Source: Vitrella brassicaformis
Taxonomy: Eukaryota; Sar; Vitrellaceae
Direction of reading: 5' to 3'
NCBI GenBank assembly: GCA_001179505.1
Contig: CDMY01000228.1
Coordinates: 86,727-150,726 of the forward strand
Length of the DNA stretch: 64,000 nucleotides
Shown here: one piece after another, positions 34,401 through 44,454 of the stretch
Numbering within the stretch: the first letter of the stretch is position 1
How the letters are laid out: each line of letters begins with the position of its first letter
The notes under the pieces: generated by a model
The model's database searches: none
Told to the model about the DNA's origin: nothing
What the model saw: the letters and a program-made list of their open reading frames with translations, nothing else
Program-made: the position numbers and the translations under genes

Positions 34401-37400
34401 TCCCCTTTTGTGCCGAGGAAGGGCGGGATGGGTGTTGGTGCGGGTGTGGGAGTAGCCGATGGGGATGAGCTCTTGCGGGCGGCTGTCAGGGAGGACGAGA
34501 AGGAGAAGGAGAAGGGGGACGGTGGTGGTGTTAGTGGCGGTGAGGGGGCTGCTGGTAGTGGTGTTGGTGTTGGTGTTGGTGGTGTTGGCAGTGTTCGACC
34601 GGCAGATCGGCTGGAGGACAAACGACGGCTGTCCACCGTGCCCCGTAAGGGGCTCGGTAGCCGTATTGACCGGCTACCTGAAGGTCAGTCGGACCCTCCA
34701 CTCCACCACACACCTTCGATCCCTCTGTGTCTGCCTGTCTGTCTGTCAGCGGCGAATCGTGCCCCAGGCCGTTTGAGCATCAGGCCCCCAACTTTGGTCG
34801 GGAAGGCCAAGCAGCGGCCCCGGTCTCGCGCGGCGCTGTCGTCTCTGCCGTCAGTAGCCGAGGATGGGGACGAGTGGGGTGCTCATGGTCATGATGGTGG
34901 TGGTGGTGGTGGTGGGCGGTGGTGCGACATCGTCGACCCACAGATGACGTCTGAGCACCCATCGCCGTTAGAAGACAAGAAAGGTGGGTGAGATGGGTGG
35001 CGGGGCATGGATGTGCGTGTACGCGTGTATGGTATGTGTGGTTGGTGTCTGTCAGCCTCTACGCCGGCCAGGCGCGCGCGAAACCCGGAGAGCATCATCC
35101 GTAGCGACCTCAAGGGTCAGTCAGTCAGCAACAAGAGCACCTACACCACACGCATCCACACACACATGTCTTGCCTTCCGCAGAGGTTTTCCCCACAGCC
35201 GACGCCATCCTCATCGCCCCGCCAGACAACCCCGCACCAGCCGCTCGCCACAGCCACAAGGCCTCACGCAAGAGCCGATCCATGTCGCCGCCCCCTGCCA
35301 CACCCACACACCCCAAGAAGCCTCAGAAGCCCCCTCTCCCTCCTGGCGCTCGTCTGGTTGCCGGCTCTGGGGCCTCCAGGCCACCTCGACCATTGATGGT
35401 GCCCACACCCAACGGGGCCGGTGTGCCGGCCTCGCCCGCCGTTTCCGTCATGTCGGTGCGGTCGATCGACAGCCGCGTGACGCCCCCTGTGAGCGTCGAG
35501 CGCATCAAGAGACGACTTTTCGTCAAGAATGCGCCACCCAAGGAGAAGGAGATGGAGAAGGAGCGCCGCCCCTCTCTGCTGCATCAGAGGATCTCGCGGG
35601 GATCTCTCGCAGGGCCTGCGCCCAAGACAGCGGCGAAGGCGGCGGGGCGCCGCGAGTCGTTGGCGCGGCCGGACGAGTGGGAGTTCACTGAGATGGAGGA
35701 TGGCGAAGCGGTGCCCCTTGATGCAGACGAGGGGGGGGACCTAGACGAGGGGGGTATGGGTGATGTGTGTGTGGGTGAGGGTGATGGGTACGGCGCGGGG
35801 CGCTTGTCAGTGTATGAGCGATTTGAAGAGTGGGCGGATGAGTCTATAGGTAGGTGAGAGAATGGGTGAAATTGGGAGGAGGAAGGACAGGCCGGCCATA
35901 GCCATCCATCCATCCATCCATCCATGTGTGTGTGTGTGTGTCTGTCTATCTGTGTGCAGTCGGGGAGGAGGAGGCCGCTGTGGTCGATGCTCAAGAGGAC
36001 ACCCAGAAAGCCAAAGACGCAACACATGGCAAGGTAAGGCAAGACAAGACAAGACCCACAAGCAACCAAACACAAAGGCGCAAACACACACACACACACA
36101 CACACCCATCCCTCCCATCCCATGTGCAGCTCGGCGTCGATGGCACCCCCGCTGCTGCGGCGGCGGCGGCGGCGAGTGTAGAAGGAGGTCTGCAGCGTCC
36201 TCGCGCCAAGTCAATGCTGCCCCGCCTGCCCTACAGAAGCACCAAGCCAAAGCCTGCTGCTATCCAAACAAGGGACAAGCAGACGACCGAAAGAGGTGAG
36301 GCAAACTGACAGCGACAGTGACACGCACAAGTCAAGGGCATCGCCGACCTTTACCCCCTCCCCTCCATGTGTGTGTGTGTGTGTGTGTGGTTTAGGGGTT
36401 GGCGAGACCTATCGTGGCGCGACTATGGCTCCTGCAGACTTCAACTTCGATGGCTTCGGTACGCCCCATGCACACACACATGGGCTTCTTAAGGTGTGTG
36501 GTGTGTGCTACCCGCCAGACGAGCTCTCTGACAACGAGCAGGCGCTAGAGCTGATCCGTCAAGCAGTCAAGAAGGAGTACGACGCAATCGAGGCTCAATT
36601 CGGGGCAACGAGCTGGCAGGCCAGACTCGGTCAGTCATCGTGTGCCCCTCCTTAATGGCGTGGATGGAAAGGCCGATGGGTGGATGTGTGTGTGTGTGGT
36701 TCTGCCTGCAGCTGCACGGGTGTGTGACGACGCCATTCGCCGGACGTTTACACGGATGGAGGAGGAGGCGAACGTAGAGGAGGTACGTGCCCACCCAGAC
36801 CAGACCCTCAAACACACAGAGACAGATACACCCATTCCTGTCATTTCTGTACATGTCTGTCGGCAGGATTCGCCGCCAGGAGGCGTATCGCAGGAGGTCA
36901 CATTCACACACACACGGATCGGATGGAGGCCAGATATCTCCACCCATCCATCCAGCTTTCTGTGTGTGTGTAATGGTCAGCTGGCGTGCGTGTTGAAGGA
37001 GCAGCACCTCGGCAGAGAGATTCAGCAACTCCAGCACACACGTGACAAGTAAGGAACCACCCATCCATCCATCCATCCATGCATGCCCTCCACTGTCGCG
37101 TGTGTCATGTGTTGCTTTGTGCAGGTTGACGGCCAAGATAGCTCAATGGGAGGCAGCCATCAAGGAGTACCCACCCGTCCCTCACCAAGGCCAACAACAG
37201 GACACTGCAGAGCAGACCACAGACGACACACAGCAGAAACCAGGTGGTGGCGGTGTGTCGACTGATAGTGGTGGTGGTGGTGCTGGTGCTGGTGCAGCCG
37301 ATGCTGCCCCGGTGGAGCCACAGCATGACGCGTCAATAGCACTGCTGAGCAAGGTGAGAATGACGCACACAGACACAGACACAGACATTGATGGATGGAT

Positions 37401-37969
37401 GGATGGATTTCCCCTATTGTTTATTGTCATGGTTGGTAGGTGGAGGAGGGCCAACGGCGGCTGTCACAGATCGACCGATGGCTCTCAAACACGGTCCAGC
37501 CAATACAGGTAGGTCAGAACCATGCATGAGTACGGACCCACTGCACTCGCCCCCACACGCCTGCATGTCTGTCTGCGCCTGTCGCGCCGCGCCCAGGAGG
37601 ACTTCATTCGTCACCTGGTAGCGTCATCGTCCCAGTACGCACCCCCCCGGCCCATCCAGGACACCCCCCGTGCCATGCGGCTCGTGGGCCGACTCGCCAA
37701 CGCCATGCAAGAAGAGGTACACGTACACCACACGCACCCACCCCTGCCCTGTCTGTGAATGAATGCATCGATGTGCGTGCCTGTCATGCAGATGAGCCGC
37801 CGCCCCTCGGCGCGTCAGTCCCTTACCGGCGGTGGGAGTCCCGGGGGCCGGTCCTCAGGCGCACCCACTGTGTCAGTCCCGCAGCCACGCCCGGACACTC
37901 GGCTGCCACGCGGCCCTCCGACCGACAGTGGGAATGCGTCAGAGAGGGAGGGTGATGGCACCAAGGGGT
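31476..37969 (+). CDS. Large FG-rich/disordered protein with C-terminal coiled coil and duplicated exons
   Basis: Family unknown. The ATG at 31476 opens MQNASSTQSEPPPDG, and a 1-kb second exon follows. The N-terminal half has scattered FxFG/SFG motifs (VFSFGPP, AFSFGAP, RFSFGRT, PSFGDN, VSFGDN, TAAFG), poly-Gln and Pro/Asp-rich spacers. Two copies of GNYRxFARAGLQPVHIERT lie at about 32460 and 33010. The central part is basic and Pro-rich (PRKGLGSRIDRLPE, RLSIRPPTLVGKAK, PPVSVERIKRRLF). After many short exons from about 35960, the C terminus becomes helical: DELSDNEQALELIRQAVKKE, AARVCDDAIRRTFTRMEEEA, KEQHLGREIQQLQ, LTAKIAQWEAAIKEY, GQRRLSQIDRWLSNTV, then RLVGRLANAMQEE before the stop near 37969. 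FG motifs recall nucleoporins; the helical tail recalls kinetochore MIND-type subunits. Neither is established, and the span could hold two genes (break near 35850). Confidence 0.5.
32433..33530 (+). repeat. Tandem duplication of a 550-bp exon-intron-exon unit
   Basis: Unit A (32433-32982) and unit B (32983-33530) repeat the exon end GNYRxFARAGLQPVHIERTPSSAFPGCSPSP, the intron and the next exon start TKxxPDPSPxPPSP...FGDNQQQAPS. The first 41 intron bases after the exon (gtaagtgctcgaaatgcgat...) are identical in both copies. Confidence 0.88.
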
Positions 37970-38424
37970 AGCGTAGCGGAGATGGACGGAGGTTGGACAC
38001 ACCGGTAGCGAGACGCATGAATGCACATCACGTATGGCATGCGTGTGTAGCCAGCTGCATTCCGTTCCCACGGGCTGCCTAGTTCATCAAACACATATAC
38101 ATGGATGGCATGGGCGGGCGTATGCTATGCGCTGTGTGTGTAGCCATGCTCATATGACGACTGACTGGATGACCGACTGACTGACTGACCGGGGTACGGT
38201 GTTTGGATTGTGTGTGAATAGACAATGGAAATGGCCGCTCAAGTGGGCTGAGGCAGACATCCCCGCGGCTGCAGGGCTCATTTGCAATGGAAGAAAGCGA
38301 GTCACGCTCTCACGAACACCATCAGCTCGCAAATTTCTCCCTGAGTTTTTCATCGTTTTTCATCGTTAGGCAGTTCTTCCCGGCCTCCAGCACCATCGGG
38401 CGCCGCCAGCTGTGCATACGGCTC

Positions 38425-40594
38425 ATGGCGTCCGATGGTGCTCCCCTGCCTGAGGTCCTCAGCCTCCCGCCCATCGTAGTTACTGCACCAAAGCAGCAGC
38501 TGGAGCAGCACCCAATCCACCAATTGCAGCAGCAGGTCATTCACAAATCATCAACGCTCAATTGGGAGGTGCCGAGGGGCGATGGCGAGTCCCTCAACCT
38601 CCTGGCCACATCCTCCACTGTTGATGCATCAGACAAAGATGGTGGGCGTGGAGGAGAGCAATGCACGAAAGGACCTGTGACTGCCATCTCATTGTTTGCT
38701 CCCGCTCTCCGTCTTGTCTGCCCTTCAGGTCTAGTAGTTCCCACTCAGGGGGATGTACCACGCGAGGACGACGGCGAGCCCACCCAGCTTAAGAACCACA
38801 CTCCCACACCGGCCGCCAACCAGCAGCAGCCAGAGGAGGGCGCCACCACCAAGGGCCAACACCACGGTGTCGATGAGTGTGCGGTGATGTATGACGCCTT
38901 GATTGGAGGAGCCGGTGGAGGGTCGAGCAGTGATGGCGTGAAGGTCAGCAACAGCAGCGGCGGGTATGGTGAGGGCGAGGCCGAGGGTCCCACTGGCAGT
39001 CCGCGGCCCCTCCGACCCGCCTTCGACACACGGTGTGTGGTGTGCAACACCGCAATGGGCACCATCATCATTTGCGAGTCCTGCGGCAAGGGCGTGCACA
39101 TGGAGTGCAACAACCCGCCCCTCCACGTACGCCACGCCAGCCAACACACAACGCACAACACACCGCCTCTCCCCCCTCTCTGTGTCCGTGTGTGTCCGTG
39201 TGTGTCCTCCATCGGTCAGGAGGATCAGATTGAGTGGGGCACTCCATGGCGGTGCGACGCCTGCACGCAGCTTTCTATGACGACCCTCACGCCGAGCGAG
39301 ATGCAGTCCTACGCCCACCAGCTGCTGCGGCGCATCGCCTTCTCGGGCGTCACCTTCGTCCACTGGGAGCGATACACCGACCGCAGCAGCGACAACACGA
39401 CGGTGGCCAGCCTCATGAATGGCCACGAGGGGCGGTCAGCTGCTGCCGAACACACTGATAGAGCCACCGGTGAGAAAGGGAGCCAGGAACACCCACAGGT
39501 GGGTGCGTGTGTATCCTGTGTTGTGTGTGTGGCGTGTGTGTGCAGGTTGCTTTGCGGTGTATAAGAAGAGCGAGTCCGAGTGGCGTCTGATGGCTCGTGT
39601 GACCCCCTGCGGCAGTACCCCAGCCTCGGTGCACGAGGCCCTGACCAAGGCCCTCGAGCAGCGGCAGCATCTGCTGGAGGAGGACGAGCTCGACGCCCCG
39701 CGACACAACACACGCGGCTACGGCTTGAGGCACAAGAGCAAGCGCAGAATGCCGCCCGGACTCGCTGACTTCACCGTTGCCGACTTCTCCAAGAAACATA
39801 GAGGTCCGACAGACACAAACACAGACAGAGAAACGGAGAGAGATGGCGTGTGTGATGTCTGCGTGTCAGGTGGCGATTGGGAGGTGAATTCCTCGGTGCA
39901 GACGAGTCGGATGGCGTGGGAGCTGCTGCAGGGCCTGGAGCCGCCCTCGCCAGACCATCCGATGCGCCCCAACGCCCCCAAGCCATCCCTGCCGTCCGGG
40001 CAGCTGCCGCTGCTGGGCCAGCGGGGCATACAGTGGAGCGACGAGTTCGCCGCGTATGCCGTGATGCGCAACCAGATGGGCAAGCGGACTGTACGCTACT
40101 TCGCACCCGCCACACATGAACTGCCAAAACTGCAGGAGTAAGATCACGAAGGAAGACACACACGCGTCTTGCCCATGCACCTCTCCCTCTTTCTGTCTGC
40201 CTCCGTTTCCTGAATCTGTCAGCGCCCTGTTGGCCGCCATCGAGTATCGCGATCGCGTTTGGAGTTTGGGGCAGGGTGACGAGAGTTCCCTCAGCTGCCT
40301 GGGCCCGTGGAATAAGGGCCGGCCTCCATTCCAGCTGGCCACCGAGCCATCCCCCCACCAGCCGGCACAATGGAGACCAGACCCCCCTGCCGTCAGATCC
40401 AACAACCGCGGCCGGTTTAGCGCCACCAACCAGCCGAGGAGGCGGGGCCGCAAACCCGTTGCCAAGGCAGTCGCGGACCCGACCCCCCACACACACGACT
40501 GCGACGATTGGGAGAATGGCGAGGTCGGTGCCGGGGATCGCGATCGCGCCATGGACGTGGACATGGACGTGGACGTCGATGGTGAGGGTGATGA

Positions 40595-40627
<33 letters not shown>

Positions 40628-41636
40628 CGACGATCGCGCCCTGAGCCATGCGGTGGCTCGGGCCGTCAGGAAGAAGTCGCTCCTCAAAAGCAAGAAAGGA
40701 CAGAACGGGACGGCCACGGCCACGGCGACCTCTGGCGGCAAGGGCGAGGGTGTGACCGTGACCAAGAACGAGACCATGAGCAAGAAGGATAAGGAGAGAG
40801 GTTGCAAGGGCAAGAGGGGAGGCAATGGTGGCGGGGATATGGGTGGAGGTGGTGTGAAGGGGGCCAAGGGCGATTCGGTGGCGGGCCATGGGAATGGGAG
40901 TCCGGGGAAGAAGCCGGTCAGCAGGGTGTCGGGCCGCAGACGCAGACTCAGCTCCAAACTCAAGACCGGTGGGTGGGTCGGTGGGCGGGGTCAAGGCAGA
41001 CACACAGCCAGACGGTCACAACGCATCCATCCTCTCTCCGTTTCCGTCTACCACCCAGACACGGCAGCCGGCGATTCCTGCGAGTTTGCTGTGCATCAGG
41101 ACGGGGGCGGGGCCGGTGGGTCGGGGTCGGGCGCTGCGTCTCCACCTGCCTTGGATGAGCGTCAGATGGAGCACAAGTCGTTGGCCAACTCGCTGATCGC
41201 TCTGATGGAGGGCCACGCTGATGTGGCGATGAGCGGCATCGGCAAGAAGGGCATCAGCTGGGTGTCCTGCCGGGGCTGCTTCCAGGTCCACTGGATGTGC
41301 AAGGGGCAGCGCAGGAGCAAGTACTTCCACCCCAGCACACAGGACGAGGACGGCCTCAAGCGGGCGCTGAGGAAGGCGCTGCTCCACAGGAACGACGTGT
41401 GGGGGTCCCCCGGACCCACCAAATGTACACAGACACACACACACACACACACACACACATAAACATCTGCCACTGTCTGTGTCTGTCTGTCGGCAGCTGG
41501 GATGCGTTTGTTTGCCGAGGCGGTCCGCGATGACGACCCCGATGGCAGCGAGGAGGCTCAGGACACGCCAACGCCCACGCCGCCCGAGAATGCGGACGAA
41601 GACAATGACAACAAATCTCGCATGAATGAGGAATGA
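38425..41636 (+). CDS. PHD finger protein with AP2-like DNA-binding domains (putative ApiAP2-type regulator)
   Basis: The ATG at 38425 begins MASDGAPLPEVLS; the open frame upstream may be 5' UTR. A PHD finger is split by an intron (about 39127-39219): CVVCNTAMGTIIICESCGKG, VHMEC, then WRCDACTQ, giving the C4HC3 zinc pattern that in other proteins reads histone tails. Then come AP2-like domains. The clearest is KGISWVSCRGCFQVHWMCKG...RSKYFHPSTQDEDGLKRALRKAL (41241-41393). A second is RGIQWSDEFAAYAVMRNQMG...VRYFAPATHELPKLQ joined to ALLAAIEYRDRVW (40020-40263). A weaker third surrounds 39343-39680. Between them are basic (RRRGRKPVAKA, SGRRRRLSSKLKT) and acidic (15 Asp at 40588-40632) stretches. 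AP2 domains of this form define the main transcription-factor family of apicomplexans and chromerids. Nuclear chromatin-linked regulation is inferred. Confidence 0.75.
40583..40632 (+). repeat. Poly-Asp GAT/GAC trinucleotide tract in coding frame
   Basis: A run of GAC/GAT codons encodes about 15 consecutive Asp in the PHD/AP2 protein between its second and third AP2-like domains. Confidence 0.8.
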
Positions 41637-42357
41637 CAGGTGCGTGGCTGTGCATGGAGAGACCGGCGAAACGCACCCGTGTCCGCATTCGTCCTTTGCG
41701 TGTGCAGGTGTCCTTTCTGCATCCCGGACCCCTTTCCACTGATGGTTGGGTGTGTATGTATGTATTATGTGAGTGCGTGTGTGTGAGAGCAGAATTCGGC
41801 TGCGTCCTGACTGCCTGCCTGCCTGCATACCTGCCTGGTTGCCTGCTGTACATGGGTCATGTGTGTACGCTGTTTGGCTGTTGATCTGTCTGTCTACCCT
41901 CCCTCTGCTCTGCAAGGCCGGCCAGGACCCCGAGAGAGAGAGACCTTTCTCACCCTCATGCTAGCACCCTTACACGCACACATATGCACACGTGTCAGGA
42001 CCATGTATACTGATTGGATGCTTGTGTGGATGGCCTGGCTTGGCTGCCGTGGGGGGGTCGATGGACGGATTGAGGGAGGTAGTGTCATGTTCATTCAATA
42101 CATCATGTCACTACATTGCGACAGTCGAGCTCGCGAGTCCAATGCACCCAAACATGCGGAATAAAATCCAGCACCGCTCACACTCACTCACACACGTGCA
42201 TTCAGTCAGTCATTCACCAAAGCCTACCAAAGCCTATCTATTGACCACATCTTCTGGTCTATTCTACACGTGTGACGGGGGGGCTATCCGCCCATCCATC
42301 CATCCATCCATCGTCTAGCCTCTCTTATATCTATCTTCTCTCATTGGTGGTCATCAA
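41637..42357. other. Convergent intergenic region, no gene seen
   Basis: Short frames and CATC repeats (42292-42314) only. ggaataaaatccag near 42158 could serve as a 3'-end signal, but its strand assignment is unclear. Confidence 0.45.
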
Positions 42358-42982
42358 TCACTGCGTCTTCCTCAGTGAGGTGTCCTCTGGAGGCGGCGGG
42401 CTGTGGAACTGATCCCGGTACAGCAGATAATACACACCCATCCACACCAATGACACACCTGCACGCCACACAAAACAACCAAACCACACCCACCGCACAC
42501 AGAACCATCTCCCCGCCTGTCAGGCTGCCTTGAGCGAGTGCATCGCTGCTCACCTGACACCACGGCAGGAGAGAGGAACCCCTTGATGGACAGCGTCTTG
42601 AAGACGGCCAATTCGGAGGTGAAGTGGCCGAAGGCACAGAGGAATGAGAGCCAGGTGACGCCAAAGAGGGTGGCGTTGTGGAGGTCATAGGCGCAGCTGG
42701 ACGTGACGATGCACGTCACCAGCGTCCAAATGCCGAACGTCCGCCCATACAAATCGTTCACTGCACCAGCCAGCCAGAGGCATGAATGACGCGATGGATT
42801 CAGTGGTGAATCGTGGCAAGATGTTGCGTTGCGTTGTGTGTGCGCGTGGGTCACCTACCTTTGTCCGGTTGGAGGTCGAAGAGCTTCTTTTGGAAGATGG
42901 CGACGTCGAAGAAGCCGAAGTACACCGACACGGCACGCAGCGATGCCGCGAAGAACAGCCACGCCTGCAGATAGATCTTCAT
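42358..42982 (-). CDS. ERG28: ERG28-like sterol biosynthesis scaffold protein
   Basis: A small ER membrane protein that in yeast tethers the C-4 demethylation enzymes of sterol synthesis. Three exons from the ATG at 42982: MKIYLQAWLFFAASLRAVSV...FFDVAIFQKKLFDLQPDK; then VNDLYGRTFGIWTLVTCIVT, CAYDLHNATLFGVTWLSFL, FGHFTSELAVFKTLSIKGFL; then VSLVWMGVYYLLYRDQFHS and a short acidic tail. DLYGRTFGIWTL and HFTSELxxFKT are the family signature, and four hydrophobic helices fit ERG28. Total size is close to the usual 120-150 residues. Introns are at about 42459-42553 and 42762-42855. Confidence 0.9.
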
Positions 42983-43210
42983 CTTGATTGAGAAGCAACG
43001 CGGAGGGTTCGGTGAAAGTGATCGGAAAACAACCTGCAATGGGGCTCACTTATGTCGCAGGAGGAAGGGGACACGGTTTGGGACGGAAAGGCTCCTCTGT
43101 GCAACGCGAGAGGCCGCTGCTGAAGGTCTTTGAATCATCAATCTTCCGATCGGTGCTCCGGCGAGGTCTGGCCTGAGTCCGGCCTACTCATCCCATCCCA
43201 GCGAGCGAGG
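42983..43210. promoter_or_regulatory. Divergent promoter region with bipartite element
   Basis: The 228 bp between the ERG28 and small-acidic-protein ATGs contain 43012-43047: GTGAAAGTGAT, then CGGAAAA, a short spacer and TGCAATGGGGCTC. The same two halves recur between the BTB-like and VKOR genes at 46963-47007. Confidence 0.5.
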
Positions 43211-43855
43211 ATGAGCCAAATCGAGGTGTGTAACGTGGACATGCCCGACGCGGCCCTCTACCAGTTCGCACTGTCTCGCCTCCCACCGCCCAGCCAACCC
43301 GCCTCCTCCCGCCCCTCACTCGCAAACCTCAAGACCCGCCTCAGCCAGGGCAAGCCGCTTTCCCTCCTGGGCAAGGATGCGAATGCTGCTCGCCTCACGG
43401 CCTCCATCGCTGACCTCGAGCCGTTCAAGCGCGGCCTCTTCGGTGAGGCGCCCATCGTGGGAGGAGGAGGAGGGACGGCCGTGACGATCAAGAGCCCGTC
43501 GGCCAAGGAGGGAGGCGACGGCGACCACCGTGAGATCTTCCCCAACACGCCGCCCGACGCCCCGCCGCTGTTCAACTGGACCAACCAGATGGCGGCCAAC
43601 GCGCGACTCATGCGCCACCTGCAGACCCCCAAGGCATCGTTCGCCGCCTCGCCCCTCAATCAGGCGGCCATGGACGAGCTCGACGAGCAGCAGCTGGAGA
43701 AGGGCCTGCCCACCAACGCATTCAACATGGCCATGGAGGGCGAGGGCGAGGAACTCATGGATGAGGAGGAAGACGAAGAGGCGGGACACAGGCGACGACC
43801 CATCCGCGCCAAGCTCCACCACCGCACCACCGGCGACGCGGGCAAGAATTCATGA
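43211..43855 (+). CDS. Hypothetical intronless acidic-tailed protein
   Basis: A single uninterrupted reading frame of 214 residues from ATG 43211, unusual here where most genes are split. It starts MSQIEVCNVDMPDAALYQFAL. The middle holds LANLKTRLSQGKPLSLLGKD, a Gly run and IFPNTPPDAPPLFNWTNQMAANARLMRHLQTPK. The C-terminal part is acidic (GEGEELMDEEEDEEA) then basic (RRRPIRAKLHHR). There are no membrane segments or signal peptide. Third-position GC bias and the clean frame support coding; function unknown. It shares a divergent promoter with ERG28. Confidence 0.7.
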   Translation: MSQIEVCNVDMPDAALYQFALSRLPPPSQPASSRPSLANLKTRLSQGKPLSLLGKDANAARLTASIADLEPFKRGLFGEAPIVGGGGGTAVTIKSPSAKEGGDGDHREIFPNTPPDAPPLFNWTNQMAANARLMRHLQTPKASFAASPLNQAAMDELDEQQLEKGLPTNAFNMAMEGEGEELMDEEEDEEAGHRRRPIRAKLHHRTTGDAGKNS

Positions 43856-44454
43856 GGGGGTCATGAGCCATTGGGGGCAGTGTTTGTCGGTAGCGCTGAT
43901 GCGCTGAAATGCTTTTCAAGTGTCCTGCCGCGCACACCATGCGGCCGATGCTCGGACACAGCAACGGGCAGGTCTGTTTCCTGAGGACCTCATCTCTCGA
44001 AGGCCCTACAGGGCGACCTGCACGTTTGCATGTCAGGACCGGCCGTGAGGGATTGGTTTGGGAACGAGATGTGATAAGGGTCGGGTTTGGGCTGCATGGT
44101 GGTTTGGTGGTGCGTGCGCTAGTCGCTCATGTGATTGCGGTTGATAGGCTGTTCGGTTTGTGTCGGACTGCTGCTGTCATTCATGTCGTGTGATGCGCTT
44201 GTGTTCCCGTGATTGCCTGTGCCTTTGCCATGCATGCGAATACATTGCCGACTCCATTCTTCTGTGAAAGCGAAGTACACATATGTTGCAGTGGGCACCG
44301 GATTGTGGTGTGTTGTCAACGACAGAAAGAAACACAGCCAAGTTCCATGCGCAGTGATTGTCAACTGTACAACTAGATGGAAGGCCACGCACATGTTCGT
44401 CACGAATACAAGCACACACCACACCCACACTACTGTCCCCCTTCACCCCTCCTT
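43856..44454. other. Convergent intergenic region, no gene seen
   Basis: No recognisable coding exon or repeat of note between the two convergent stop codons. Confidence 0.45.

Noticed and set aside
39771-41003. Minus-strand open frames opposite the PHD/AP2 gene
   Set aside because: Long only because the sense strand is GC-rich; the plus strand carries the recognisable domains and splice sites.
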